DNA of 64,000 bases from the NCBI GenBank assembly GCA_946902985.2, contig OX336393.1:357350779-357414778 (forward strand), in the 5' to 3' direction. The notes under the pieces were generated by a model that was given only the letters and a program-made list of their open reading frames with translations, had not been told where the DNA came from and searched no databases. The position numbers were made by a program, and so were the translations under genes. Below are positions 10,537-22,600 of this stretch, in pieces (position 1 is the first letter of the stretch; each line of letters begins with the position of its first letter). The DNA is from Meconema thalassinum. Its lineage: Eukaryota > Arthropoda > Insecta > Orthoptera > Tettigoniidae.

Positions 10537-11074
10537 TGCATTAAATGAGATGTGCAACATTGGAAATAATGGCTGCACTCTACACGACATAAACTACCAT
10601 TTTGAAGCACTGTAGATATAAATAAATAACTTTGACCAATTGCAAAATTAGGTAGGTTAAGGAGAAGGTTGATTTTCATCTGTTGGTACGACTCAACTCC
10701 GCGGGTAAAGGCTTACTGTGCTTTGTACGCTGCCTAGAAGTGACTACTTTCAGTCGAACACATGAAATAACACTCTTAGGAGCGAATTCATGTAACCTTT
10801 CGACTGAAAGTAGTCGACTATCTAGTAGATAGTTTCTTCCAATGAATAACTAGTCAGTCGATAGTTAAAAGTAGTCGATAGTCTCATCTCTAAGGAAGTG
10901 TGTAAAACTACAGTAGAAAGGAAAGTTGTTTTTTCATCATCACTATATTTGTATGTTCTGTGACACTGGAAACATGATTCTTGTTCCTTGGAGAATTTAT
11001 GACATAGATACCCTTACAGAATTACTTTAAGCATTACATGTGTTTCAATGTGTGTTACGATTATATTTGATATA

Positions 11075-11170
11075 TCTCTACTTATTACTAGTGGGATGTG
11101 CTCTAATGAGTAAAACTACGAAGCTGATAAGACTGTTTACTGACACCTGACTAAACCTAAGAATCGGAGT
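11075..11170 (+). repeat. Left copy of a ~95-bp repeat flanking the LTR array
   Basis: Clearly similar to 32147-32240 (shared CTGATAAGACTGTTT and CTCTACTT(C)ATTACTAGTGG). The two copies lie on opposite sides of the LTR array in the same orientation, so the array probably inserted between two units of a pre-existing tandem repeat. Confidence 0.6.
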
Positions 11171-11186
11171 TGTTACGGTTATATAT

Positions 11187-14100
11187 TGTACCCGATACCT
11201 ATTTTAGGCTATCGGCTACGCCAGCAGACATTAAGCTGTAGTTGAGGTTTTGGGAAGCAATAAGAAAAGATAGCGCATCGATCGCGTCAAGAAGAATGCC
11301 AAGATGACGTAGGAGGTCAAGAATCAAGGAGGCATTGAAATCTGTAAGAAGATAGAATTATGGATAAAGATGTGAAGCTTTATTGAAATGTATATGGGAT
11401 TATAGCTATCAAAACATCTTAGAAGAGGATATATAACATGCATTATATGTGGAAATAATTTTATGGAAATAAATTATTTTTATAACAGAACAGCCGAGAG
11501 GATTCGGGTTCGAGACTATGTTCATGACGCAGGAGCACTGTGGTGGGGGAACGAGCCACGTGCCGGCGCGGAGCAGATAAGCCGAAACACAGCGCTAGCA
11601 AGTCAGTTGGGCCCAGGGAGACGGGCAGTTCAGAGCAGCTCTGTAGCACAAGCGGGGCGCATTGAAGGTCACGCAACATACGTAAACCGTCACGGCATAA
11701 GTGTAGGCGACAGTTCTCGTATCACCGAGCAGCGAAGGCCGAGAGGGTCGTTGATCCAGGCGAGCTGGCCGAGAAGGCAATTGTAGACCACCGGGGTATT
11801 TCAAAATCACACTGCTCGTATTTGAAGACTTTATTTCAAGCTTCATTTCGACGCTGTTCGAGCACAGGCTTTCACAAATAACCTTATAACCATGCTGTTA
11901 TATAACACATTCAAAGCGACTTTTACTATTCCAAGTAAACTGAATGTTAGCATAGGCTCTGATGAACATTATATCGTGCATTTATAAGATTTATATCTTA
12001 TGCCATTTTCATGAGTTGCATATTACAGACAGATACAGGGTGTATCGTAATCTTGAACACTCTCAAGTAAAATTTTATTTTACTCAAGTGGGACTTTGCA
12101 GTAAGTTGAGATTGGACTTACAATTCTCAAACTACACATTTATCGGAACAGTGGCGTATATTAGAAGAGGAGTAGGGGGTCCGCTGTTTCCATGAACTTT
12201 TCGAGAAGGAGTTGGACGATATCCGCTATGGGTAATCCGAGGTTCAACATGACCGAGTAAACGTGAATAGAGACAAGATGGCACCACAGAGCGATGGATT
12301 CGATTCCTGACGAGAGGAGTCCAACAGCTGATTCGCTTGGGATTTCGAAGGAAATCGTCATTTCATGGATGAAATGATATTCACGCCGATCTTACGAGAA
12401 ATTTTTAGGTAGGGAAAATCGACGATCTTGGAAATTATATTACAACCGATAATGAAAGGTATTGTAAGAGTTCTAACTACCTGATACGATTATTTTCATG
12501 AATACTGGGCACACATGTATATTTTTCTAATAGGAGTGATTTGATTATTAAGACATGGTTTGAATTTATATACTTCGAATTTGCTAGAATATGGAGTGAC
12601 CATATGATATGGCAGGCATCATTATACGAAATTCTCACCGTTGTTTGGCTTTATTAAGCAGATGTTTGGTCTTTTAGACATTTTTCCAGCTAGGATATTT
12701 TTCATGAATAGTTTTTTTTTGTGTAACGAGTATTTCGAACTCGTGATCTGCAATTGATTATCAGAAATTACTTCGTCAGTTCATTGCATACTAGCGAGTG
12801 TGTATTATTCATCAGTAGGGATTTTTCTTCCATTGGATTGTTTGGAGATATTAAGAAGTTATTCACTTTAGTGAATGAACATCGCTTTTATATGACAACT
12901 AGAAACTTGTTGATTCCTTTCTGGTACATTCACTCATCCAGCCTACGAGGTGGGGTCCTTCGTATTTATACGATTGTATGGTGGTTACTCACCTTACCCA
13001 TCGTTTAGGGAACTATCATCCAAGTCGACGGGGCGAGGTCCTTCGTATTTATACGATTGTACGGTGGTTACACATCTTACTCGCCATTGAGGGACTCATT
13101 TTATCATCCGAATGTACACGAGATGTAAGTGAATTAAACAAGGAACTACTAGTCACATATCAGTCGAAATTTTGTTAAATAAAGTAACGATAAATGTCAA
13201 CAGGATTGCATTTAGTAATTCTTGTTTGCCAATCCAATATTTTGTTGCTATACTCTTTTGAGAGTAATTTCAATTTAACAGCTGTTACAGCTGATGCTTT
13301 GATGATTTTTTAGCCTACTTTTCACATTTTGCAAAAATGAGGAAAAAGTAGACTTATGAGATCGGGCAAATGTGTGTCTGTCTGTCTGTCTGTCTGTCTG
13401 TCTGGCTGTGTGTGTGTCCCCCCCTATCAACTCCTAAACGGCTGCAGCAATCGAAACAAAATTAGGTAGGAGTAAAGATCTATACCTGAATATCTCACGG
13501 CCATATTTGAAAATGATGTCAGTGCTACCAACTGCTAAAAAGTCACAATTGAAATTTGAGCTCCATGTTGGATATCTTGGAAAGTATGAATGGGAGCTAT
13601 TTCAAAATTGGCACACGTACAGATCATAATATTTCAGTTTAATTTCCAGGAGGCTAAACATGGCAGTGTTGCCAAAATGATTATAAGCCTCCTGATAGGT
13701 CCAATTTTTAAATGCATATAACTTCTATACTATCAATTGGAATTCAACCAAATTTCGTATGTTGTATGTGTACATAACCAGATATGACTGAGCGTATTCT
13801 TCAGACCTACCAGGGCTGCCAACTGTTAATAAATGCTCCTAATTTATTTTATCCAAATACCAATATATCAGAAAGTATGCAAGCCGACAGCTTTAAACTA
13901 TGTACACGTATAGTCCCTGACATTCTATATTAATTTGGAGTAACTTATATACGTCAGTGCTACCAACATGATTCTAAGCCTGCTGACAGGTCCAACTTTA
14001 AATACATGTAACTTCCATACTATCATTTGGATTTCAACCAAATTTCGTATGTGCTATCTGTACCATAACATATATGACTATACGTATTCTAAGGAGCAAC

Positions 14101-16692
14101 CAGGGCTGCCAACTGTTAATATGTGCTGTCCCTATTTTTGTTACCCTAATATCAATATATCAGAAAGTATGCAAGCCAATAGCTCTAAACTTTGCACACG
14201 TATAGTACCTGGCATTCTAGACGAATTTGGAGTAACTAATATACGTCAGTGCTGCCAACATGATTCTAAGCCTGCTGATAGGTCCAATTTTAAAATGCAT
14301 GTAACTTCTATACTAACTAATGGATTTCATTCAAAATTGGCACAACAATAGATCATATTATTTCAGATTATTTCTGACCAATACATGCATGACATTGTTG
14401 CCAACATGATTTTACGCGCGCTGTTAGATCCAATGTTTAACTGCATGTAACGTCCATGCTATTCATTGGACTTCAACCAAATTTTCTATTTTGTACCTTA
14501 AGAGACGGAACTAAGAATATATTCCGTCATCAGGGCTGCCAACTGTAGTGCTCTATTAGGATACATTATGCCAGGTATACAGTATTTCGAACTAATTGGA
14601 AATGTCGATATTACCAACTTAATTTCGTCATTATTCTAGATAGGTTCATATTCTGTAGAATAATCATTGGCATGAAAAGTAGGCTGTATAGTTCTTCACG
14701 GAACTTCTTGTTATAATTGTGTTTGACACCTTTGAGAAGGACTTAAAGTAATTGAATCTTGTAAGATTAATCATTAATGGTCATAATTATTTTAAAGGCA
14801 GATCAGTATTGCAGATTTTGAGATGAGAGATTATAGCACATTGGTGTTTTTCTGCGATGTGAATTATTGAAACTTGTGAAAGAGAATTTATGCTATTTGA
14901 AAGCGAATCTTAAATTACTGAAGTAATATTTTTCCAATTGTTTAAGAAGTTGTCTAGATGTGATCAGAGTAATTACAGTCATTGGAGATTATGTGCGTTG
15001 ATAATTTGAAGCCATTTATATATATTTTGTAGATCATGCAACGTGGTTAAGTGAAGTTTGTGATAGGCATTTTGTGGAATTTGCCATGTGATAGTTGCAT
15101 CGTTGATAATGTATTTTGAGGCAGACATGAGGTCGTCGTACCCAGTCTAGCGTATTTGTTGAGATTCATGCTGTATGTGCTGAATATTTATGGAGTTTTT
15201 GGAGTAATTCTTATATTCAAATGTGATATTTGAAGTATTGAAGAAATATAATGTCGTTGTGGATAGTTAGATCCAACGTGATGTCGTGGAGACAATAATA
15301 TTTTTTGGCATGATAAATTAAATACGAGATATAACTTGGAAGTAATAAAACTGTAAGACAACGTTCTATAAACCTTATTAAACAATTTGTTAGGAAATTA
15401 AACAAATAAATGAAGTTGATAATACAAGATTTTCTGAAAATAATAATTAATGAAATAATAATCTGAGATTTAAGCATGTTAACGATCTGACCTAATGAAA
15501 TAAAAATCTGAATGACTAGATGAAATAATAAAACTAAATAACCAGATGTTTGAAATTTAAATAAGTTGATAAATTAAATTTTTGAATAAATCGATGAATT
15601 GAATAAGTGGATGAATTAAAGATTGAATAAATAAACTGATTGAAATGAAGTAATCGACGATTGTAATGATGATGAATAACTGAATTAGAAGGTGATAATT
15701 AATTAAAGAAGCTGATGATTAATGAATTTATATGCAATTAAATAAATTTAATTGAGAGATAATTCGAAGGAATTGCAACTTGAAATGTGAATTTAAATGA
15801 TGTAATGGTGATGAATTAACGATTCTGACAGGAATATTTGGAATTTTGAAGTGAGAATTAATGTGAGAAATATTTAATTTTGATAATAATGATGATGATG
15901 ACCGATGAGAATTTGAATTTTCTGTAATTCACAGATAAGAGATTAATGACGATGTAAATAATGTAAATTAATTATTCAATGTTTAGGAACATTTGTTTAA
16001 CATGTTCTACGTTCAAATTATACCATGCAAACCATAATTTATGTGATATTTAATATGAGTGATTATTATATGTGTATGTTTAGACAGCTTAATAACTTAA
16101 TTAAATCCACATTGATGTTAAATTAAAGAGAATTAGGTCTCAGGTTTCACAAATGTCAGTGACGAAAGACATAGTGCTACAGTGATCCTGAGAACCCAAG
16201 AGAACTTTATACATTTTTCTTGTTATGTGGATAAAATTAATTTTGCAGTAGAAAGGAGATGGTTCGATTTTTGGACAATGACAATTTAACTTTGCATTCG
16301 ACCATACTCTTAGGTAGGAATTATATTTAAAATGTCTGTCTGACTATCAAAGTAAAATAAATTTGTTTTTATCTTAGTTGTTATCTGATGATGGTGTGAT
16401 GTTCCTTTTTCTTCCTTGTCTTGAGTAAGGCTTATCCGGAAAGGAAGTGGTTTTGCTAGGAATTCAGTTGATGGCGCCCATTTATATTTGAATTATTTTT
16501 ATTAACTTAAGCCCGTAACGACCCTAGAGATACTTTGTCTCGTGAAACCCACTGCTTTTTCGAGAACTCAGCTGAATTTCCGACACATTCCTTATTTGAC
16601 TAGAGGTTCATTTAACTCCGCTCTGTCCTGGAACTCCAGGGATGTGATGTTATAGCAGATGGGTCATCGCATCCCAAGGACGAACGGGTACA
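11187..16692 (+). repeat. LTR1, 5506 bp
   Basis: Unusually long LTR. About 240 bases in it has a TATA-like TATATAA (near 11429) and an AATAAA (11466-11471). A GC-richer block follows (11490-11790), then AT-rich non-coding sequence. A diverged internal duplication of about 83 bp carries CCTTCGTATTTATACGATTG near 12956 and 13039. A 1.4 kb insertion lies at 13313-14710. TGGCGCCCA occurs at about 16471. The short frames in it are not supported as genes. Confidence 0.88.
13313..14710. mobile_element. 1.4 kb insertion inside LTR1
   Basis: Absent from the matching place in LTR3, where the sequence runs straight across a single TTA near 30164. Here TTA stands at both edges (13310-13312 and 14711-14713), so the target duplication is TTA or TA. 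AGCCTACTTTTCA at the left recurs inverted (TGAAAAGTAGGCT) about 25 bases before the right end, an imperfect inverted terminus. The interior has a TGTC simple repeat (13374-13408) and three to four direct units of about 145/292 bp marked by AGGGCTGCCAACTGT. No transposase seen. Confidence 0.75.
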
Positions 16693-16999
16693 GAGAGAGA
16701 GGGAGAATTGGCTTTATCCAACTAGTGGGGCTTTTCGATTTTGTTCATTCTATGGAATCACATCAGATTTAGATTACTGAGAGATTAATCTCAAGTTCAT
16801 TTAAGTGTGTTACAAAATTTATTATACTTAGTCAGACAATGTACTTGTGTGCCCAATCCAGTGTTCATGTTAATCGTATTAGTAATATCATGTTAGTTAT
16901 AAGATATTTTTCCCTATACCCAAGTGAATGCAGGAATTGAGACATTGTGATGTGTTGTTGTCTAACGTCTCTATATAATTCTATATTGAAAATATAATT
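16693..16999 (+). other. 5' internal leader before gag
   Basis: Starts with a GA-rich tract right after LTR1. A conventional primer-binding site beginning TGG is not obvious at the LTR edge. AT-rich up to the gag ATG at 17000. The leader 25121-25427 is the matching region of the second unit. Confidence 0.5.
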
Positions 17000-19459
17000 A
17001 TGTTGCCAGAGGATTTAGCGAAGGTGTTAGGAGAGTTACAGACGGGTATGTCTGGAATTGCAGAAACCATTTCTAAGATGGAAACTGAAGTTAAAGAACA
17101 AATTAATAATTCAGAAGCTAGATTAGAAGCTAAATGTAAGGAGAATGTAAAATCATTACAGGCTAGTAATGAAGAAAATGTAAAATCATTACAGGCTAGT
17201 AACGAAGGCAGTCTGAACGACAGTTTAAAGTCATTAGAGGCTAGGCTACAGTCAAATAGTAAAGATGAGTTGAAGTCATTGGAAACTAGATTACAGACTA
17301 GTACTGAAGGTCATTTAAAAGCTAGCGAAGCTAACTTTAAGTCATTGGAAGAGAAATTATAGTCTCGTAGTGAAGAAACTAACACTGAATTAGAAAATAA
17401 GTTAACCAGATTAGAGAATAGTTTAACTTTAAAGAATAATGAGATGCTGAAGACTTTACAATTAGACATAATTGCAGTAAACATGAAAGGAGAGGAAAAT
17501 GTTCAGATATTAAGGAAAAATATTATTGAATTGGAAAGTAGAGGGGAAGAAAATATTTTTACTTTAAGAACAGACGTTATGACCATACAGAAAGACATTA
17601 AGTCAGATGTATCGAAGTTGAGATTCGACATCGATGGTTTAGTGGCCGATGTAGGAAAAATTCAAGATTGGTCTACCGAAGTATCTTTCGAGACTAAGAT
17701 TAAGGGTCTAGAAACGAATCTAGGTAACGAAATTAAAGATTTAAAGACAGTAATTGGGACCATTAAAGAGGAAGTCTTGGGAGAGGTCAATTCTAATTTA
17801 AAGTCGTTAGAAAATCAATTGCAGAAGGATATTAGAAAGATAGACGACGATATAGAGCAAAAGGTTAACGAAAACTTAGCTTTATTTAAAAATAGAGTCG
17901 GAGCAATCGTGGAAGAACGGTATAATGAGGTCGATGCCGAAGCAAAAGAGACACGTGACGGGTTAGATGAAAAATTAATCGCAGGTATGGCAAACTTAGA
18001 AGCTAGGTTTACGGAAAGCAAAGAAGCGATGAAGATAGATTCAACTCTATTTAGAACAGATGTTGATCTGTTGAAAGAACAAGTCGCGTTAGTAAGGAAC
18101 ACGTGCGAAGGAAAAATTGACAAGTTAAGGAACGATCTAGACGAGAGTAGCAAGACGCAGGATGTTACATCGTTAGATGAGCTGAAAACTCAGGTCAAGA
18201 GATTAGCAGAAGACAGGATGACTAAACTAGAATCCATAGTTAACAGTTTTACCAGTCATAATGTAACATCAGGGGAAACATTGATAAATCAAACAGCGAT
18301 AGACCGCAGTATGACGAATCAAGACACGAGCATGGTAGAAGACCGTCAAATGCAACCGAATGTGACATTCGAAAGGGTCAGTTCAACCCCTCAGGACAAT
18401 CCAAGTTCGAATAGGAGTACGTTAGGTCCAAGCGAACGATACTCAGGTCCAGTCACTATTATAAGGAACCTGGATGACAAGCCGAGAGAGTTTTCGGGAA
18501 ATACAGGAGTTACACCAGTAGAATTTCTGCGAGATATTCGAGACTACATGGCGGAACACAGGGTAGCCAAAGAAAGAGAGCTAAGGATAGTAGAACGCGC
18601 CTTAGATGGATCTGCACTTACGTGGTTTAGAGCGTTCAGAAGCAACTTTGCGAACATGGAGCAATTTGCCATGGCTTTCTTGAGGAGATTCTGGAGTGCC
18701 GAGGATCAACTCAACGTAAGAGCGGAGATGTACTCCAAACGCTATTCTACGTCACATCCGACGCATTACGCCAACTATTTCACGTCACAGCTGGCTAAAT
18801 TACAGTTCCTTATTCCTCCATTGCCAGAAGAAGAGCTTTTGCAAGCTATAGCGCGACAGTTACCGATAGAGGTACAGCGATCTCTGATAGCATCGGGAGC
18901 CAATACGCTGGAACATTATGATGACATATTACGGCGATTGGATTATACAAGCGCACAGGCCACACCTAGAAGTAATAGAAACGACAACAGGAACACGCAA
19001 GAAGTAAATGCGGTAGTCGTGGACAATGCAGCTCAAACGGACAGAAGGGATTCCTGGGAAAACCGACGGAACGAAGGGAATCGAGGAAACATCCGTAACG
19101 CAAGAGGAAATGATCGATATAGAGGACCATATGAAAGGCCATACGATCAAGAAGCGAGAGATAGCCGGTATAGGAATTATAACCAAAATTCCAGGTATCA
19201 GGACAGGAATCGGTATAATAACAGATATCGGGGAAGGAATAACTGGAACCAAGGTCAACAGTTTAATGGAAACGACCGACAGGATGACCGAAGAAACGAT
19301 CCTAACGACAGACGGGATAATCGTGGACATGAGAGGTCAAGACAAGAGGATAGACAGCCTAGTGCACCACTCGAAGAGACAGTGAGAGATGTCAATCGAG
19401 CCAGCACGAGTGAAGACAGAAGAAATAAACGTCAGAATGACACGAAATCAAGATGTTAA
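17000..19459 (+). pseudogene. gag of long-LTR element, copy 1, with in-frame TAG
   Basis: One 820-codon frame from the ATG at 17000 to the TAA at 19457-19459, interrupted by an in-frame TAG at codon 121 (17360-17362). Codons 1 to about 400 are heptad-like, K/E-rich and strongly coiled-coil, with short internal repeats (KSLQASNE twice, then KSLEARLQ and related). Codons about 494-650 match a retrotransposon gag capsid-like domain (PVEFLRDIRDY, ALTWFRAF, FLRRFWS, LPIEVQRSL). The tail is rich in R, N, D, Q and probably binds RNA; no CCHC knuckle is present. The stop sits where the repeat pattern predicts glutamine (CAG to TAG), and an identical stop occurs in copy 2. Either the protein is made by readthrough or from the ATG at 17444, or the gene was already dead before duplication. 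No pol follows. Confidence 0.8.
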
Positions 19460-19614
19460 TCATTGGAAGTCATCGTTATAGAGAGTCAGAAAGAACCATC
19501 ATGCTGAGTAAGGGAATTGTAGAGCTATCGTGTACATGTATTATATATTGAATGCCTGAGAGTGTATTTCTTTTTCTCAATCCTGATTAAAAAAAATGAG
19601 ATGTACGGGAGAGA
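19460..19614 (+). other. 3' internal end with purine-rich tract
   Basis: Only 155 bases separate gag from LTR2. They end in an A-run followed by purine-rich sequence and GGGAGAGA immediately before TGTACCCG, a plausible polypurine tract for plus-strand priming. The equivalent in the second unit is 27888-28041. No room for pol. Confidence 0.6.
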
Positions 19615-22600
19615 TGTACCCGATACCTATTTTAGGCTATCGGCTACGCCAGCAGACATTAAGCTGTAGTTGAGGTTTTGGGAAGCAATAAGAAAAGATA
19701 GCGCATCGATCGCGTCAAGAAGAATGCCAAGATGACGTAGGAGGTCAAGAATCAAGGAGGCATTGAAATCTGTAAGAAGATAGAATTATGGATAAAGATG
19801 TGAAGCTTTATTGAAATGTATATGGGATTATAGCAATCAAAACATCTTAGAAGAGGATATATAACATGCATTATATGTGGAAATAATTTTATGGAAATAA
19901 ATTATTTTTATAACAGAACAGCCGAGAGGATTCGGGTTCGAGACTATGTTCATGACGCAGGAGCACTGTGGTGGGGGAACGAGCCACGTGCCGGCGCGGA
20001 GCAGATAAGCCGAAACACAGCGCTAGCAAGTCAGTTGGGCCCAGGGAGACGGGCAGTTCAGAGCAGCTCTGTAGCACAAGCGGGGCGCATTGAAGGTCAC
20101 GCAACATACGTAAACCGTCACGGCATAAGTGTAGGCGACAGTTCTCGTATCACCGAGCAGCGAAGGCCGAGAGGGTCGTTGATCCAGGCGAGCTGGCCGA
20201 GAAGGCAATTGTAGACCACCGGGGTATTTCAAAATCACACTGCTCGTATTTGAAGACTTTATTTCAAGCTTCATTTCGACGCTGTTCGAGCACAGGCTTT
20301 CACAAATAACCTTATAACCATGCTGTTATATAACACATTCAAAGCGACTTTTACTATTCCAAGTAAACTGAATGTTAGCATAGGCTCTGATGAACATTAT
20401 ATCGTGCATTTATAAGATTTATATCTTATGCCATTTTCATGAGTTGCATATTACAGACAGATACAGGGTGTATCGTAATCTTGAACACTCTCAAGTAAAA
20501 TTTTATTTTACTCAAGTGGGACTTTGCAGTAAGTTGAGATTGGACTTACAATTCTCAAACTACACATTTATCGGAACAGTGGCGTATATTAGAAGAGGAG
20601 TAGGGGGTCCGCTGTTTCCATGAACTTTTCGAGAAGGAGTTGGACGATATCCGCTATGGGTAATCCGAGGTTCAACATGACCGAGTAAACGTGAATAGAG
20701 ACAAGATGGCACCACAGAGCGATGGATTCGATTCCTGACGAGAGGAGTCCAACAGCTGATTCGCTTGGGATTTCGAAGGAAATCGTCATTTCATGGATGA
20801 AATGATATTCACGCCGATCTTACGAGAAATTTTTAGGTAGGGAAAATCGACGATCTTGGAAATTATATTACAACCGATAATGAAAGGTATTGTAAGAGTT
20901 CTAACTACCTGATACGATTATTTTCATGAATACTGGGCACACATGTATATTTTTCTAATAGGAGTGATTTGATTATTAAGACATGGTTTGAATTTATATA
21001 CTTCGAATTTGCTAGAATATGGAGTGACCATATGATATGGCAGGCATCATTATACGAAATTCTCACCGTTGTTTGGCTTTATTAAGCAGATGTTTGGTCT
21101 TTTAGACATTTTTCCAGCTAGGATATTTTTCATGAATAGTTTTTTTTTGTGTAACGAGTATTTCGAACTCGTGATCTGCAATTGATTATCAGAAATTACT
21201 TCGTCAGTTCATTGCATACTAGCGAGTGTGTATTATTCATCAGTAGGGATTTTTCTTCCTTTGGATTGTTTGGAGATATTAAGAAGTTATTCACTTTAGT
21301 GAATGAACATCGCTTTTATATGACAACTAGAAACTTGTTGATTCCTTTCTGGTACATTCACTCATCCAGCCTACGAGGTGGGGTCCTTCGTATTTATACG
21401 ATTGTATGGTGGTTACTCACCTTACCCATCGTTTAGGGAACTATCATCCAAGTCGACGGGGCGAGGTCCTTCGTATTTATACGATTGTACGGTGGTTACA
21501 CATCTTACTCGCCATTGAGGGACTCATTTTATCATCCGAATGTACACGAGATGTAAGTGAATTAAACAAGGAACTACTAGTCACATATCAGTCGAAATTT
21601 TGTTAAATAAAGTAACGATAAATGTCAACAGGATTGCATTTAGTAATTCTTGTTTGCCAATCCAATATTTTGTTGCTATACTCTTTTGAGAGTAATTTCA
21701 ATTTAACAGCTGTTACAGCTGATGCTTTGATGATTTTTTAGCCTACTTTTCACATTTTGCAAAAATGAGGAAAAAGTAGACTTATGAGATCGGGCAAATG
21801 TGTGTCTGTCTGTCTGTCTGTCTGTCTGTCTGGCTGTGTGTGTGTCCCCCCCTATCAACTCCTAAACGGCTGCAGCAATCGAAACAAAATTAGGTAGGAG
21901 TAAAGATCTATACCTGAATATCTCACGGCCATATTTGAAAATGATGTCAGTGCTACCAACTGCTAAAAAGTCACAATTGAAATTTGAGCTCCATGTTGGA
22001 TATCTTGGAAAGTATGAATGGGAGCTATTTCAAAATTGGCACACGTACAGATCATAATATTTCAGTTTAATTTCCAGGAGGCTAAACATGGCAGTGTTGC
22101 CAAAATGATTATAAGCCTCCTGATAGGTCCAATTTTTAAATGCATATAACTTCTATACTATCAATTGGAATTCAACCAAATTTCGTATGTTGTATGTGTA
22201 CATAACCAGATATGACTGAGCGTATTCTTCAGACCTACCAGGGCTGCCAACTGTTAATAAATGCTCCTAATTTATTTTATCCAAATACCAATATATCAGA
22301 AAGTATGCAAGCCGACAGCTTTAAACTATGTACACGTATAGTCCCTGACATTCTATATTAATTTGGAGTAACTTATATACGTCAGTGCTACCAACATGAT
22401 TCTAAGCCTGCTGACAGGTCCAACTTTAAATACATGTAACTTCCATACTATCATTTGGATTTCAACCAAATTTCGTATGTGCTATCTGTACCATAACATA
22501 TATGACTATGCGTATTCTAAGGAGCAACCAGGGCTGCCAACTGTTAATATGTGCTGTCCCTATTTTTGTTACCCTAATATCAATATATCAGAAAGTATGC

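Larger units (their letters stand above)
4640..10900. mobile_element. hAT-like element or composite with 8-bp target duplication
   Basis: The left terminus TAGAGATGGGC starts at 4648 and the right terminus (reverse complement TAGAGATGAG) ends at 10892. They are flanked by AGGAAGTA (4640-4647) and AGGAAGTG (10893-10900), a 7/8 match. TAGAGATG ends plus 8-bp duplications fit hAT transposons. Subterminal sequence is packed with copies of AGTCG and its complement CGACT. No hAT transposase frame remains. The interior is filled by other insertions, and a second left end at 7739 suggests two related copies. Confidence 0.55.

Noticed and set aside
11463..13178. Short conserved frames inside the long LTRs (107, 83, 77, 66 and 84 residues, repeated in each LTR)
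   Set aside because: They are identical between copies only because the LTRs were just duplicated; no known domain, and they overlap on both strands.
13374..13408. TGTC simple repeat as a functional element
   Set aside because: A plain microsatellite inside a mobile insertion.
18929..19385. Alternate frames on both strands over the gag tail (also at 27357-27813)
   Set aside because: They arise from the repetitive R/N/D-rich codons of gag and lack any domain.
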